Below, in pieces: positions 14,548 through 22,615 of a stretch of DNA of 25,245 nucleotides. The notes under the pieces are model-generated. The model was not told the DNA's origin, did not search any database, and worked only from the letters and a program-made list of their open reading frames with translations. Source of the DNA: an uncultured Blautia sp. (GTDB lineage Bacteria; Bacillota; Clostridia; Lachnospirales; Lachnospiraceae). The DNA lies in NCBI GenBank assembly GCA_934402155.1, contig CAKRTP010000014.1:1-25245 (forward strand), read 5' to 3'. The translations under genes and the position numbers were made by a program. How positions within the stretch are numbered: the first letter of the stretch is position 1; every line of letters starts with the position of its first letter.

Positions 14548-16050
14548 ATGGATGGATCAATGTTTATCGGAACCTGGTGGTCCCTGGTTCCGCCGCTGCT
14601 TGCAATTGTGCTGGCACTGATCACGAAGGAAGTTTACAGCTCGCTGTTTATCGGTGTAGCGATGGGAGCACTGCTTTATACGGGATTTCACCCGTGGAAT
14701 GCATTTGTGGCATTTTTTGATATTATGAAAAACAGCATGAATCTGAATATTCTGATCTTTGATGTCCTGCTTGGAATGATTATTGTTCTGATGGCAAAGT
14801 CAGGAGGTTCAGCGGCATATGGACGATGGGCAGGAAGTAAGATCAGGAGCAAAAAGAGTGCCATGCTTGCGACAACCGGACTTGGAATCCTGATCTTTGT
14901 GGATGACTATTTTAACTGTCTGACAGTTGGCTCGGTTATGCGTCCGGTTACAGACAAATATAAGGTGTCAAGAGCAAAACTTGCTTACATAATTGATGCA
15001 ACAGCTGCACCGGTATGTATTATCGCACCAATCTCAAGCTGGGCGGCAGCTGTCAATTCCTATGTACCGGCAGATGCGGGAATCACAGGTTTCCAGCTTT
15101 TCCTCTGGACAATCCCGTATAACCTGTATGCACTTCTTACGCTGGTCATGGTATTCTATACGATAGGTACCGGATTTGATTTCGGACTTATGAAGAAACA
15201 TGAACAGAATGCAGCAAAAGGCGATCTTTTCAGTTCAGGTGGCGAGGAATTCGACCAGGTCAAAGAGGATGAGATCTTAGCCAATGGTCATGTCATGGAT
15301 CTTGTTCTTCCGGTTCTTGTTCTTATCGGGACTGCCATTGGAGCTATGATCTATACTGGTTTTCTGGGCGGTGCCACAGATATTGTTACAGCTTTTTCCG
15401 GATGTGATGCAGAAACCAGTTTGATCTTTGCGACGATGATCACAGTGCTGTTTATGCTTGTGTTGTATCTTCCGCGAAAGGTTGTTTCATTTAAGGGATT
15501 TATGGACAGTTTTGTAGAAGGCTTCAAGATGATGATCCCGGCAATCGCGATCCTGATTTTTGCATGGTCACTGAAAGGAATGGGAGATGCACTTGAGATT
15601 GCGACTTTTGTCAAGACGATCGTAGACACGAATGCATCTGCGAGTGTGGCTCTTCCTGTGATCCTGTTTCTGGTGGCAATTTTCCTTTCTTTCTCAACAG
15701 GAACAAGCTGGGGAACTTTTGCGATCCTTGTACCGATCGCTGTTGCAATGTTCCCGGGAACAGACAGTATGCAGATGATGATCATTGCTGTATCAGCAGT
15801 CCTTTCAGGTGCTGTCTGCGGGGATCACATTTCACCGATTTCAGATACTACCGTCATGTCCTCGGCAGGTGCACAGAGTAACCACATCAATCACGTAACA
15901 ACACAGATGCAGTATGCGGCAGTAGTCGCAGCGGTATCAGCAGTTGGATTCCTTTTTGCAGGTTTTGTTCATGTGTGGTGGATCGTGCTTGGTGTCAGTC
16001 TGGTTCTTCTGCTTGCAGTTCTGACGGTGATCAGAAAAATTACAAAATGA
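14548..16050 (+). CDS. NhaC-family Na+/H+ antiporter
   Basis: A 500-residue integral membrane transporter with about 11-12 hydrophobic helices. Family signatures include FVDDYFNCLTVGSVMRP, IIDATAAPVCIIAPISSWAA, FSTGTSWGTF and GDHISPISDTTVMSS with the trailing HINHVTTQMQYA. These place it in the NhaC group of the ion transporter superfamily, whose members exchange Na+ for H+ and in some cases import amino or organic acids against an ion gradient. The substrate cannot be told from sequence. GAGAGGAG precedes ATG 14548. Position directly after metA raises the possibility of a methionine-related substrate, but this is inference only. Length and motifs are complete. Confidence 0.88.
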   Translation: MDGSMFIGTWWSLVPPLLAIVLALITKEVYSSLFIGVAMGALLYTGFHPWNAFVAFFDIMKNSMNLNILIFDVLLGMIIVLMAKSGGSAAYGRWAGSKIRSKKSAMLATTGLGILIFVDDYFNCLTVGSVMRPVTDKYKVSRAKLAYIIDATAAPVCIIAPISSWAAAVNSYVPADAGITGFQLFLWTIPYNLYALLTLVMVFYTIGTGFDFGLMKKHEQNAAKGDLFSSGGEEFDQVKEDEILANGHVMDLVLPVLVLIGTAIGAMIYTGFLGGATDIVTAFSGCDAETSLIFATMITVLFMLVLYLPRKVVSFKGFMDSFVEGFKMMIPAIAILIFAWSLKGMGDALEIATFVKTIVDTNASASVALPVILFLVAIFLSFSTGTSWGTFAILVPIAVAMFPGTDSMQMMIIAVSAVLSGAVCGDHISPISDTTVMSSAGAQSNHINHVTTQMQYAAVVAAVSAVGFLFAGFVHVWWIVLGVSLVLLLAVLTVIRKITK

Positions 16051-16075
16051 CAGATTTTGTCAGACAGGAAAAAAG

Positions 16076-16684
16076 ATGACGAAGATTAAAGTACCTTATA
16101 TGGATCAGAGCGGAAAATATCCTACGGGATGTGAGAGCGTCACGGCAGTGATGCTTCTCCGCTATCTGGGATGCGATATCACAGTAGATGGATTTATTCA
16201 GAACTGTCTTGAGTGCAGGGCAATGGAACAGAGAAAGGATGGCCTTTACGGACCGGATCCAAATGAGTTCTTCTGTGGGAGTCCATATGATGAAGACTCA
16301 TTTGGCTGTTATGCACCGGCATTAATAAAAGCACTGGGACGCGCAGCAGGAGATTCGTTTGCACTTATAAATGAAACAGGAACACCTGTAGACGAACTGT
16401 GCAGAAAATATATCGATAAGGGAATGCCGGTGATATTCTGGGCATGTATCAATATGCGAAAAGAAATCCCGGGACCGGAATGGAAACTTCTGGATTCAGG
16501 CGGAGATTTTGAGTGGACATCCAATGAACACTGTATGCTGCTGGTGGGATATGACGAAAAAGGTTATTGGTTTAATGATCCGTATGATCATAACGGGGTG
16601 ATTTTTTTCGAGAAAGAGTTAACGGAACAGAGACATGCGGCACAGAACAGCATGGCGGTTGGAATTTCCTTACGAGATAAATAA
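16076..16684 (+). CDS. C39-like peptidase domain protein, no signal peptide
   Basis: A 202-residue protein made almost entirely of a Peptidase_C39_2-type papain-like fold. The likely nucleophile is C19 in YPTGCESVTAVMLLRYLG. The histidine is H152 in NEHCMLLVGYD, and N167/D168 in FNDPYD complete the active site. An MDQSGKYPTGC start is typical of these domains. No signal peptide, membrane segment or ABC-transporter domain is seen, although most relatives are exported, so it may act in the cytoplasm or leave by another route. A weak AGGAA site precedes ATG 16076, 25 bases after the antiporter gene, as the last operon member. No clear terminator follows. Cleavage of a specific peptide is not established. 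Confidence 0.78.
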   Translation: MTKIKVPYMDQSGKYPTGCESVTAVMLLRYLGCDITVDGFIQNCLECRAMEQRKDGLYGPDPNEFFCGSPYDEDSFGCYAPALIKALGRAAGDSFALINETGTPVDELCRKYIDKGMPVIFWACINMRKEIPGPEWKLLDSGGDFEWTSNEHCMLLVGYDEKGYWFNDPYDHNGVIFFEKELTEQRHAAQNSMAVGISLRDK

Positions 16685-16718
16685 TCTGCAAAAAAATTAA
16701 AATTTACAAAATCTTTGT

Positions 16719-16747
16719 TTTACAAATGAAGGGATATCTGCTATAGT
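16719..16747 (+). promoter_or_regulatory. promoter of the phospholipase C-like gene
   Basis: TTTACA (16719-16724), a 17-base spacer and TATAGT (16742-16747). It would give a leader of about 45 bases. Confidence 0.65.
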
Positions 16748-16799
16748 AGATGTTGGTTACAGTAAACAAAGCATATATAAATAGAAAGAAGTGTTTGTT

Positions 16800-17390
16800 T
16801 TGCGAAAGAAATCCCATATACTGCTGGCAAGATATCTGGCAGATCAGATGCCTGCAAATGAGAGCTTACAGTCACATAGAAAAGCATTTTGTCTCGGAAA
16901 CATTCTTCCGGACATTCAGCCATCCTTTGTAACCAAGAGACATGAATATTTTGGCACCTTTGATGAGGTACAGGGGAAGATCAGCCGCCTGGTAGAGAAC
17001 GGAACAGGAGAATATAATGACCGCGTGTTCTGGAGAAGGGTCGGCGAGATCCTGCATTATATTGCAGATTATTTTACATTTCCGCACAATAAGACTTTTG
17101 ATGGATCTTTAAGACAGCATAATACATATGAAAAACATCTCAAGAATGAACTCAAGGCTTTTGTTGAGAGTGGAAAGGCCAGTATTTATGCTGAGAAGAC
17201 TCTGCGCTTTGAGACATTGAATCAGCTGTTTGAATATATCAGAGAACGTCATCAGGTTTATCTTGACAGGAAACGTTCGATCGAGGAGGATATCCATTAT
17301 ATCCTCAGCGTATGCTTTCAGGTATTTCAGGGATTGTTCCAGTTATGCCTTCATGCACTGCCTTCAGCAGTTCCGGCAGTAAGCATTTAA
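16800..17390 (+). CDS. zinc-dependent phospholipase C-family protein
   Basis: A 196-residue protein beginning MRKKSHILLARYLAD, with HRKAFCLGNILPDIQPSF, a central HYIADYFTFPHN and HNTYEKHL. The spaced His and Asp residues fit the zinc site of the phospholipase C/S1-P1 nuclease helical fold, and I recall similar proteins of this size in Lachnospiraceae. No signal peptide is evident. The start is taken as TTG 16800, eight bases after the GAAAGAAG stretch and matching the MRKKSHI start I expect for relatives; GTG 16791 lacks room for a ribosome site. It has its own promoter and a strong terminator, so it is a single-gene unit. Substrate is not known; phospholipase activity is by family only. Confidence 0.75.
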   Translation: MRKKSHILLARYLADQMPANESLQSHRKAFCLGNILPDIQPSFVTKRHEYFGTFDEVQGKISRLVENGTGEYNDRVFWRRVGEILHYIADYFTFPHNKTFDGSLRQHNTYEKHLKNELKAFVESGKASIYAEKTLRFETLNQLFEYIRERHQVYLDRKRSIEEDIHYILSVCFQVFQGLFQLCLHALPSAVPAVSI

Positions 17391-17423
17391 AAAATATGAA
17401 AATAGTATGAAATTTACCCAAAT

Positions 17424-17456
17424 CCGCCGGAGTGTTACGCTCCGGCGGTTGATTTT
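17424..17456 (+). terminator. terminator after the phospholipase C-like gene
   Basis: CCGCCGGAG (17424-17432) pairs perfectly with CTCCGGCGG (17440-17448) around a seven-base loop, followed by TTGATTTT. The tail doubles as the -35 box of the next promoter. Confidence 0.88.
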
Positions 17457-17477
17457 AAAAAAACAGTATGCTAAAAT
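17449..17477 (+). promoter_or_regulatory. promoter of the NlpC/P60 gene
   Basis: TTGATT (17449-17454), a 17-base spacer and TAAAAT (17472-17477) preceded by TGC (extended -10). It begins directly at the end of the upstream terminator stem. Confidence 0.72.
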
Positions 17478-17561
17478 AGTCACAGTTATTAAGTAAGTTA
17501 GAAGATTTTAACATGTTCCTTTTTATGGGATATGCTCACAGAAGGGAGTTTTTTTGGCAGA

Positions 17562-19550
17562 ATGAAAAATAAATATCTGACAAAGTATTTATGCATAACA
17601 ATGATTTCAGCAATGGTTTTGTCCGGCCCGATGTCTGTTCTGGCTGCAGATGAAGGAATAGAGTCTTCAAGTGATTTGAGTGATGGCAGTGACTTTGGCG
17701 ATGGTTCAGGAGAAGAAACACCGTCACCGGAACCGACGGTGGCACCGGAACCGACAGTAGCACCGGAGCCAACGGTGGCACCAGAACCGACAGTGGCACC
17801 AGAGCCGACGGTGGCACCAGAGCCGACGGTGACCCCGGAACCAACAGTGCCTTCGGAACCAACGGTGACCCCGGAACCAACGGTAACCCCTGAGCCGACA
17901 GTGACCGTAACACCGTCACCTACGGTACCGGTCGTTCCGGAGGCAGTAGTATCTCTGATCAACGACATTGATGCACTGGCAAAAGAGACACTTACTTTGG
18001 AACATGAATCCAAGGTAAAGGCTCTTCGTACTGCTTATGATCAGCTGACAGATGAACAGAAAGCGATGGTTACCAACTATCAGACTCTGGTAGAACTTGA
18101 AAAGAAAATTGCAGAACTTAAGAATAAACAGAATGGCAGCAATGGAAGCAATACAGATATTTCTGACGGAAGCAATACTGATGTGACAGGCAAGACAGGC
18201 ACCCCGGTTTATTATGTGTCCAATCTTCATGCCGGCAAGGATTTTTATCTGGACAGCCTGAAGGAAAATTACCATCTCACTTTCTCTGATGATTTTTCCA
18301 CTGTTATGGATGAAATCGAGAAAGAATATAAACAGAAGAACAAACTGACAGATGTCAGTGACGGCAGAAGTGACGGACTGACTACTTCCGCAGATTCCCT
18401 GCTTGTACGCAACTGGCAGGATATTCTGGCAATTTATGTATATGAGCAGAGCCAGAAGGGAGTCAGTGAATTTAAAATGGATTCATCCTGCAAGGCAGAT
18501 CTTGCAGAAATCTTTGAGAAAATGAATCCGGTTGTCCGTGATAAAGAAAAGATCACACATGTTTCTTACGGAAATTATCATATCAATACTTATATCAAGC
18601 AGAATAATATTGCACAGGATAAGAGGGCAGTCCTTAAGAAATATGTAGAGACAGATTGTAAGCTCCTCTGTGCGATCGTTACTGATGCCAAGGGCTTTGT
18701 GCGTCAGAGCGTGGGAGATGATGTTTCGGAAGAACGTGTTAATGTTATTACAGCAGCATACTCTCTGGTGGGCGAGGTTGGTTACTTCTGGGGAGGCAAA
18801 TCCACTGTGATCGGCAAAGATCCGAGCTGGGGAACCGCAGAGAAGGTCTCTGCTGCCGGAAGTCCGAGCACGGGAACGACCAGAGCATTCGGACTGGACT
18901 GCAGCGGGTTTGTCACCTGGGCAGTGATCAATGGTTATGACAGTACAGATATGCAGGACAGCGTTGGCGACGGAACTTCTGATCAGTGGGAAAAGGCAAA
19001 TGTGGTAAGTGAGAAGGACGCACAGCCTGGTGATCTGGTGTTCCAGAACGGACCGGAGTCAGGCAGTGATAATCATGTAGGTATCATCTGCGGAAAGACA
19101 GATGCGGGTGACTGGATTGCAGTACATTGTTCCTCCGGCAAAAACGGAGTTACCGTAGGTGAGGCTTACGGTGCAAGTTTCCGCTATATCCGTCAGCCTT
19201 CTTTCTATCCGACCCAGGAAGAACTTGCCAGAATGCTGAGTGATGGAACTGCTGCAAGCAATGCAGAGGCACTTAAACTGGGAACAGATGTATTGTCAGC
19301 ATCTGATACAGATTCTGCTTCAGGTAACAAAGAAAACGTATTAGGAGTTGATATCAGTTTTGAAGATGATTTTGCTTCAGAAACAGATTCCGGGTTATCT
19401 GATGGAAGTTCAGAAGAGAGAATAGAGACAGAAGTGAGAAATGCTCTCAGGGATATTTTCCAAAAAGGAACAACTGTTTCTTCCGGTGATGCGGCAATCT
19501 ATCCACAACGCCCGGATAACAGTGGTATCCAGGTGGAATTTGAAGCTTAA
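17562..19550 (+). CDS. secreted NlpC/P60 cell-wall endopeptidase with EPTVxP linker
   Basis: A 662-residue exported protein predicted to cut peptidoglycan stem peptides. The signal peptide (1 to about 29) ends MSVLAADE. A Ser/Asp/Gly stretch and the ten-unit EPTVxP repeat (about 57-116) probably span the wall. A short helical module (about 127-187, VEALxxEHESKVKALRTAYDQL-like) is followed by a middle region of unknown fold. The NlpC/P60 domain (about 398-545) has C447 (GLDCSGF), H505 (DNHVGI) and H522 (AVHCSSG) as the catalytic Cys-His-His set. An acidic Ser-rich tail of about 110 residues has no recognised anchor or LPXTG motif. ATG 17562 starts a clean signal peptide but lies 13 bases from GAAGGGAG; ATG 17532 is a possible alternative adding ten residues. 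A terminator follows at 19563. Confidence 0.88.
   Translation: MKNKYLTKYLCITMISAMVLSGPMSVLAADEGIESSSDLSDGSDFGDGSGEETPSPEPTVAPEPTVAPEPTVAPEPTVAPEPTVAPEPTVTPEPTVPSEPTVTPEPTVTPEPTVTVTPSPTVPVVPEAVVSLINDIDALAKETLTLEHESKVKALRTAYDQLTDEQKAMVTNYQTLVELEKKIAELKNKQNGSNGSNTDISDGSNTDVTGKTGTPVYYVSNLHAGKDFYLDSLKENYHLTFSDDFSTVMDEIEKEYKQKNKLTDVSDGRSDGLTTSADSLLVRNWQDILAIYVYEQSQKGVSEFKMDSSCKADLAEIFEKMNPVVRDKEKITHVSYGNYHINTYIKQNNIAQDKRAVLKKYVETDCKLLCAIVTDAKGFVRQSVGDDVSEERVNVITAAYSLVGEVGYFWGGKSTVIGKDPSWGTAEKVSAAGSPSTGTTRAFGLDCSGFVTWAVINGYDSTDMQDSVGDGTSDQWEKANVVSEKDAQPGDLVFQNGPESGSDNHVGIICGKTDAGDWIAVHCSSGKNGVTVGEAYGASFRYIRQPSFYPTQEELARMLSDGTAASNAEALKLGTDVLSASDTDSASGNKENVLGVDISFEDDFASETDSGLSDGSSEERIETEVRNALRDIFQKGTTVSSGDAAIYPQRPDNSGIQVEFEA
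17730..17909 (+). repeat. ten tandem 18-base units encoding EPTVxP
   Basis: Ten in-frame units read EPTVAP (five), EPTVTP, EPTVPS, EPTVTP (two) and EPTVTV. Codons vary between units (GAA/GAG, CCG/CCA, ACG/ACA), so it is not a recent perfect expansion, but units are alike enough for slippage or recombination. The complementary strand reads open as a Gly/Ser/Val repeat, which is a by-product. Confidence 0.95.
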
Positions 19551-19562
19551 TGTCTGGGATTG

Positions 19563-19600
19563 ACCCGCGAAAATCGGTGTGAGATTTTCGCGGGTTTTTT
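19563..19600 (+). terminator. terminator after the NlpC/P60 gene
   Basis: ACCCGCGAAAATC (19563-19575) pairs perfectly with GATTTTCGCGGGT (19583-19595) around GGTGTGA, followed by TTTTT. Confidence 0.92.
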
Positions 19601-19653
19601 GTGAAAAAATTCTGATCTGTGAATGTTCATGATACAGATTCCATTTTCTGGAA

Positions 19654-19662
19654 TGTTATAAT
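19654..19662 (+). promoter_or_regulatory. extended -10 promoter of the transglutaminase-like gene
   Basis: TGTTATAAT is a consensus -10 with an extended TG element. No good -35 box exists; TACAGA at 19633-19638 with an 18-base spacer is the best. It lies between the upstream terminator and the gene at 19736. Confidence 0.6.
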
Positions 19663-19735
19663 AAATAACAGGAGTGTCAAAATTGCACATCACGAATAAT
19701 TATGAGATATCAGGAAATGAGAGAAGGAGCAGAAG

Positions 19736-20977
19736 ATGAAAAAACACAGGTTTCCTTATAGAATCTGTCTGTTTATAATATTGATCGCGGCTCTGGGAGT
19801 CGGAGTGAATCTGAATAAAAAATCAAAAGAAAATGATACGGAGTACCAGTCGGTGTTCCGCAATGTGGCAAAGGAGATTTTTGACAAAGAACCTTCGGAA
19901 ATACAGGCACTGCGGGAACAGGATATTGTTCAGACCGATGAGGAGGGATATCAGGAATATTATTTTAATCTTCTTGGAGATTCCGAGAAGAGGATCTATC
20001 GGGAAATGCTGGATGGAATCCGCCAAAGAGAAGATAATTTTTACCTTACAACATCAGAAGAAAGTGTGATCAACAAAGTGTATCATGCACTTCTGAAAGA
20101 TCATCCGGAACTGTTCTGGGTGCATAATCGTCAGGAAGTTTATACAACTTCCTATCAGGGCAGAGATTATTGTGAATTTTCACCGGGATATACTTACACA
20201 GATGAGGAAGTGACGGAAATCCGGCAGGCCATGCAGAATGCCTGCCAGGAAGTTGAAGCATTGATCCCGGAAGGGGCAGATACTTATGATAAGGTCAAGA
20301 TCGTCTATACTTATCTGATCGATACTGCAGAATATGCTTCATCGGATGATGACCAGAATATTGCCGGTATCTTCTGGAAGAAACAGGCAGTCTGTGCGGG
20401 TTATGCGAGAGCAGTCCAGTATCTTCTGGAGAAACTGGATATTCCCTGTATTTATGTGGAGGGGGATACAAAAGACAGTGATGAAGGTCATGCATGGGAT
20501 ATTGTACAGATAGGTGAACAGTACTATTATGTGGATGCGACAAATGGAGATCAGCCGCAGTTTCTGGAGGGAGACGCGGTTCAGCTTGCTGAGCACAAGA
20601 CGGTCATCTATGATTATCTGTGCCCCTTTCCCTGGGAATATGAGCAGGTCTACAAGGCTTCGGATGAGTTTCCTGTGCCGGAATGTACGGCAACCGACAG
20701 GAATTTTTATGTTCTGAACGGAGCATGTTTTGATGCATATGATTATCAGTCATTGTATGAATTCTGCTGTATGCGTCTGGATAATGGTGCTGCAGTTGTC
20801 CGCTTTAAGTTCAGTAACAGGGAAGATTTTGATGAGGTTTTCCGGCAGTGGATCTCGGGCGGTGAGGAGTATATTCAGGATGTGGCCAGATATTATATGG
20901 GACTTTACGGAATCAGTACAGTAGAGTATCATTATGGAGTGCTGGATAATTTTCAGACCATGTACTTTATGTTTTAG
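19736..20977 (+). CDS. membrane-anchored transglutaminase-like protein
   Basis: A 413-residue protein with an N-terminal membrane anchor (about 9-26) and an outside-facing remainder. The transglutaminase-like core (about 170-300) has the full Cys-His-Asp triad: C220 (AVCAGYA), H252 (EGHAWD) and D267 (YYVDATNG). Bacterial proteins of this class are often proteases or act on surface proteins; cross-linking is not implied. The N-terminal half contains a helical region with EEGYQEYYFNLLGDSEKRIY, and the C-terminal 110 residues have no fold I recognise. AAGGAG precedes ATG 19736. The next gene begins ten bases after the stop, its ribosome site overlapping this stop codon, so the two are co-translated. 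Confidence 0.82.
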   Translation: MKKHRFPYRICLFIILIAALGVGVNLNKKSKENDTEYQSVFRNVAKEIFDKEPSEIQALREQDIVQTDEEGYQEYYFNLLGDSEKRIYREMLDGIRQREDNFYLTTSEESVINKVYHALLKDHPELFWVHNRQEVYTTSYQGRDYCEFSPGYTYTDEEVTEIRQAMQNACQEVEALIPEGADTYDKVKIVYTYLIDTAEYASSDDDQNIAGIFWKKQAVCAGYARAVQYLLEKLDIPCIYVEGDTKDSDEGHAWDIVQIGEQYYYVDATNGDQPQFLEGDAVQLAEHKTVIYDYLCPFPWEYEQVYKASDEFPVPECTATDRNFYVLNGACFDAYDYQSLYEFCCMRLDNGAAVVRFKFSNREDFDEVFRQWISGGEEYIQDVARYYMGLYGISTVEYHYGVLDNFQTMYFMF

Positions 20978-20987
20978 GAGGAGTATT

Positions 20988-22040
20988 ATGACAGAAATTT
21001 TACAACAGATAATGAATACAATGGAAGAAACCCGGATGGCATCGACTCTGGACAGCGTTTCCATGATCGGGTTTGCGGCACTGCTTGTTCTGGGAGTGAT
21101 CAATTGTCTTCTGGGATATCGTCTGCTTCGGTTCTGGATGATGCTGTTTGGTTTTCTGATCGGCGGCGGACTCGGACTGGGTGCTGCATATACAATGGGA
21201 ATCCAGGAAAAATATATGTACGCGGTGATCATGATCGGCGTGGGGATTCTGCTTGCAGTGATCGCATTTTTGAGTTACAAGATCGGAATTTTTGTCATTG
21301 GAGCGGGAATCGGGCTTGGACTTGGAATTTATGTCTTTCATCCGACAACGTCGCTGGTCTTTTTCTTCTGTCTTCTTCTGGGAGCAGGACTTGGGGCTCT
21401 TGCCATGAAGTGGGCCCGTGAGGTGCTGATTGTCGGAACCAGCCTTCTTGGTGGTGCGATGGCAGGAATTTCGATGGCAAAACTGGGCGGACTTGCAGAT
21501 ATTCCTTATGGACTTGGATTGAGCGTGGCATGTGCGCTTCTTGGCATGCTGATCCAGTTTGCAACAAACCGCCGCAGAGTGATAGAGGAAGAGGAGTACG
21601 TTCCGGAAGAATATGTGCCAGAAAAAAGACCGCAGCGAAACCGCAAAAAACGGGAGGAGAATATGGATGAGCATAATTCTTCCAGATCATATCCTGTAGA
21701 TGTGCGGGTTGAGGGAAAACAGACACGCAAACGCAGACTGGAGGAGCCTGAGGTGGATTATGAACGTACTGTCGTATATCGTCCGAAGAGAACTTCTGCC
21801 ACAGCAGAACAGACGATTGTGAACAAGGGCAGAGGAAGTGCCGGTCAGAATGTCGGACGAAACAGGAACGACTATTATGAGGATGACTATTACGATACAC
21901 CGATCGATGAGGAACTTCTGGATGAACAGGTTATTCAGGAAATGATGGACGAGGATGACCGCGAAGGCGAGGAGATCTGGAACAGAATTTCCGGAAAAAA
22001 TGCAAAGAAGAATACAAGGCGAAATAAAAATGCCAGATAA
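20988..22040 (+). CDS. DUF4203-like multi-pass membrane protein with charged tail
   Basis: A 350-residue protein. The N-terminal 200 residues hold about seven hydrophobic segments rich in Gly pairs (GFLIGGGLGLGAAY, GIGLGLGIYVF, GAGLGALAMKW), resembling the TMEM198/DUF4203 fold. From about 205 a long, highly charged cytoplasmic-type tail follows, with KKREEN, many Arg/Lys clusters and acidic stretches (EDDYYDTPIDEELL), probably disordered. ATG 20988 is chosen because AGGAGGAG at 20976-20983 directly precedes it; the frame is open further upstream inside the transglutaminase gene. Function is unknown. Coupling to the transglutaminase-like gene suggests a shared surface role, by inference. Confidence 0.75.
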   Translation: MTEILQQIMNTMEETRMASTLDSVSMIGFAALLVLGVINCLLGYRLLRFWMMLFGFLIGGGLGLGAAYTMGIQEKYMYAVIMIGVGILLAVIAFLSYKIGIFVIGAGIGLGLGIYVFHPTTSLVFFFCLLLGAGLGALAMKWAREVLIVGTSLLGGAMAGISMAKLGGLADIPYGLGLSVACALLGMLIQFATNRRRVIEEEEYVPEEYVPEKRPQRNRKKREENMDEHNSSRSYPVDVRVEGKQTRKRRLEEPEVDYERTVVYRPKRTSATAEQTIVNKGRGSAGQNVGRNRNDYYEDDYYDTPIDEELLDEQVIQEMMDEDDREGEEIWNRISGKNAKKNTRRNKNAR

Positions 22041-22061
22041 GAGGCAGGAAAGAAGGATTAA

Positions 22062-22544
22062 ATGGCAAAAGAAGCAAAAACAAATGCGATGAGAATGCTG
22101 GACCGTCAGAAGGTAAAATATGAAGCATTTCCATATGAATGTGATGAATTTATAGACGGACTTCACAGTGCAGATCTGATCGGTGCACCATATGAACAGT
22201 CGTTTAAAACACTGGTTATGGAAGGGAAAAGCGGCGGATATTATGTGTTTGTAGTTCCGATCGAGAAGGAAGTGGATCGAAAGGCAGCAGCCAGGGCAGT
22301 TGGAGAAAAGGCAGTTGATATGATCCATGTCAAGGATATCCTCAAGATTACCGGATATGTGAGAGGCGGCTGCAGCCCGCTTGGAATGAAAAAACCGTAT
22401 CCGACAGTATATGATGCATCTGCCGGAAATTTTTCCGAAATTTATGTAAGTGGCGGAAGGATCGGACTGACGCTCAAAGTTCCGCTGGAACCGCTTCTTA
22501 AGGTTACAAACGGAAAACTTGCAGATATTACAATGAAAGACTGA
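22062..22544 (+). CDS. ybaK: Cys-tRNA(Pro)/Cys-tRNA(Cys) deacylase, YbaK type
   Basis: A 160-residue cytoplasmic editing enzyme that removes cysteine wrongly attached to tRNA-Pro by prolyl-tRNA synthetase. It is a single YbaK/aaRS-associated domain. The catalytic lysine is in SFKTLVMEG, with VVPIEKEVDRKAAARAVG and the diagnostic RGGCSPLGMKK loop. The length is normal. AAGAAGGA precedes ATG 22062, 21 bases after the DUF4203-like gene, so it may be the last gene of that transcript although functionally unrelated. A hairpin at 22557-22596 closes it against the convergent ABC-F gene. Confidence 0.93.
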   Translation: MAKEAKTNAMRMLDRQKVKYEAFPYECDEFIDGLHSADLIGAPYEQSFKTLVMEGKSGGYYVFVVPIEKEVDRKAAARAVGEKAVDMIHVKDILKITGYVRGGCSPLGMKKPYPTVYDASAGNFSEIYVSGGRIGLTLKVPLEPLLKVTNGKLADITMKD

Positions 22545-22556
22545 GAAATACATACG

Positions 22557-22596
22557 AAATCCCCTGTTCTGCGCAGATGCAGCAACAGGGGATTTT
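22557..22596. terminator. terminator between convergent ybaK and ABC-F genes
   Basis: AAATCCCCTGTT (22557-22568) pairs with AACAGGGGATTT (22584-22595), with an inner partial stem TGC/GCA. T runs are short on both sides, so termination may be moderate in either direction. Confidence 0.7.
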
Positions 22597-22615
22597 GTGT
22601 AGTATATTGAATGAT

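Noticed and set aside
13752..14624. A 290-codon minus-strand frame opposite metA
   Set aside because: Antisense shadow of metA, whose catalytic residues fall at exact family positions.
17730..17909. Tandem repeats considered as a CRISPR array
   Set aside because: Units are contiguous, in frame and 18 bases with no spacers; they encode a Pro-rich linker.
17498..18013. Minus-strand frame rich in GATVGSG repeats
   Set aside because: It is the complement of the EPTVxP repeat in the NlpC/P60 gene and starts inside it; a Gly/Ser repeat arises automatically.
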